Under the pieces are notes generated by a model. That model made no database searches. It was not told the DNA's origin and saw nothing but the letters and a program-made list of their open reading frames with translations. Positions 63,965 through 64,000 of a DNA stretch of 64,000 bases are shown piece after piece; positions within the stretch are counted from its first letter, which is position 1, and every line of letters begins with the position of its first letter. This DNA comes from Theocolax elegans (Eukaryota; Arthropoda; Insecta; Hymenoptera; Cerocephalidae): positions 2,546,887 to 2,610,886 of the forward strand of contig CM047428.1 of assembly GCA_026168455.1 (NCBI GenBank). The letters are read 5' to 3'. The translations under genes were made by a program, and so were the position numbers.

Positions 63965-64000
63965 TGGCTTAGTCGGTAGAGCGAGAGACTTCGAAGTAGA
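63965..64000 (+). other. tRNA-like 5' half cut by the window edge
   Basis: TGGCTTAGTCGGTAGAGC matches the A box and D-arm of tRNAs (GCTT pairs with GAGC). The following bases carry CTTCGAA in the place of an anticodon loop, but the flanking stem does not pair and no plausible acceptor strand precedes it. It is probably the start of a tRNA-derived SINE or of another LTR with a tRNA-like insert. The B box would lie beyond the edge. Confidence 0.45.

Noticed and set aside
1..64000. CRISPR array, bacterial operon, or telomeric (TTAGG)n repeat
   Set aside because: No spacer-repeat arrays, no gene clusters and no TTAGG tandem arrays are present; composition is eukaryotic.

Overview
The window reads as AT-rich nuclear DNA from an insect, most likely a hymenopteran and plausibly an ant. 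The base composition is low in GC, yet CpG is still common. Long CT, TA and GT microsatellites are frequent, small inverted-repeat transposons are numerous, and there is a TRIM-type LTR element of a kind that has been described from ants. The organism is an inference: no marker gene is present.

I found no protein-coding gene, no exon I can defend, and no intact tRNA, rRNA or known microRNA on either strand. The longest open frames are under about 170 codons. They are low-complexity translations of CT/GA, TA or GT tracts, or chance frames in CpG-rich patches. The window is best read as a large intron or an intergenic desert of AT-rich filler. Short GC-richer islands are scattered through it, at roughly 6.8-7.3, 8.4-8.9, 13.3-13.7, 15.1-15.5, 24.3-24.6, 28.9-29.5, 39.75-40.05, 42.05-42.4, 47.1-47.5, 51.9-52.2, 56.1-57.0 and 60.1-60.6 kb. 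They could be regulatory elements, but sequence alone does not prove it.

The identifiable content is mobile and repetitive DNA. At 61.6-62.5 kb there is an 850-bp minus-strand TRIM retrotransposon. It has identical 211-bp LTRs, a primer-binding site, a purine tract, a 4-bp target duplication and a tRNA-like Pol III promoter inside each LTR. It sits in only one of two near-identical 1.16-kb tandem copies at 60.5-63.7 kb. A second tandem duplication, of about 640 bp, fills 55.8-57.1 kb. A nested stack of inverted-repeat elements occupies 40.4-41.65 kb: a TTAA-flanked element inside another, with further hairpin elements inside that. Relatives of its layers lie at 3.0-3.3, 20.9-21.2 and 23.25-23.8 kb. 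Three TA-flanked elements share the end motif CACTGAGAA (10.9, 11.4 and 19.2 kb). A 566-bp element at 49.8-50.4 kb carries six internal copies of a GTCCCAnTACT motif. Long foldback hairpins lie at 25.97-26.30 and 26.35-26.58 kb. Hammerhead-ribozyme-like cores occur at 32.6 kb (+) and, more degenerate, at 8.0 kb (-).

No genes act together here. The biology on display is transposon history, recent duplication, and possibly cis-regulation of a gene outside the window.
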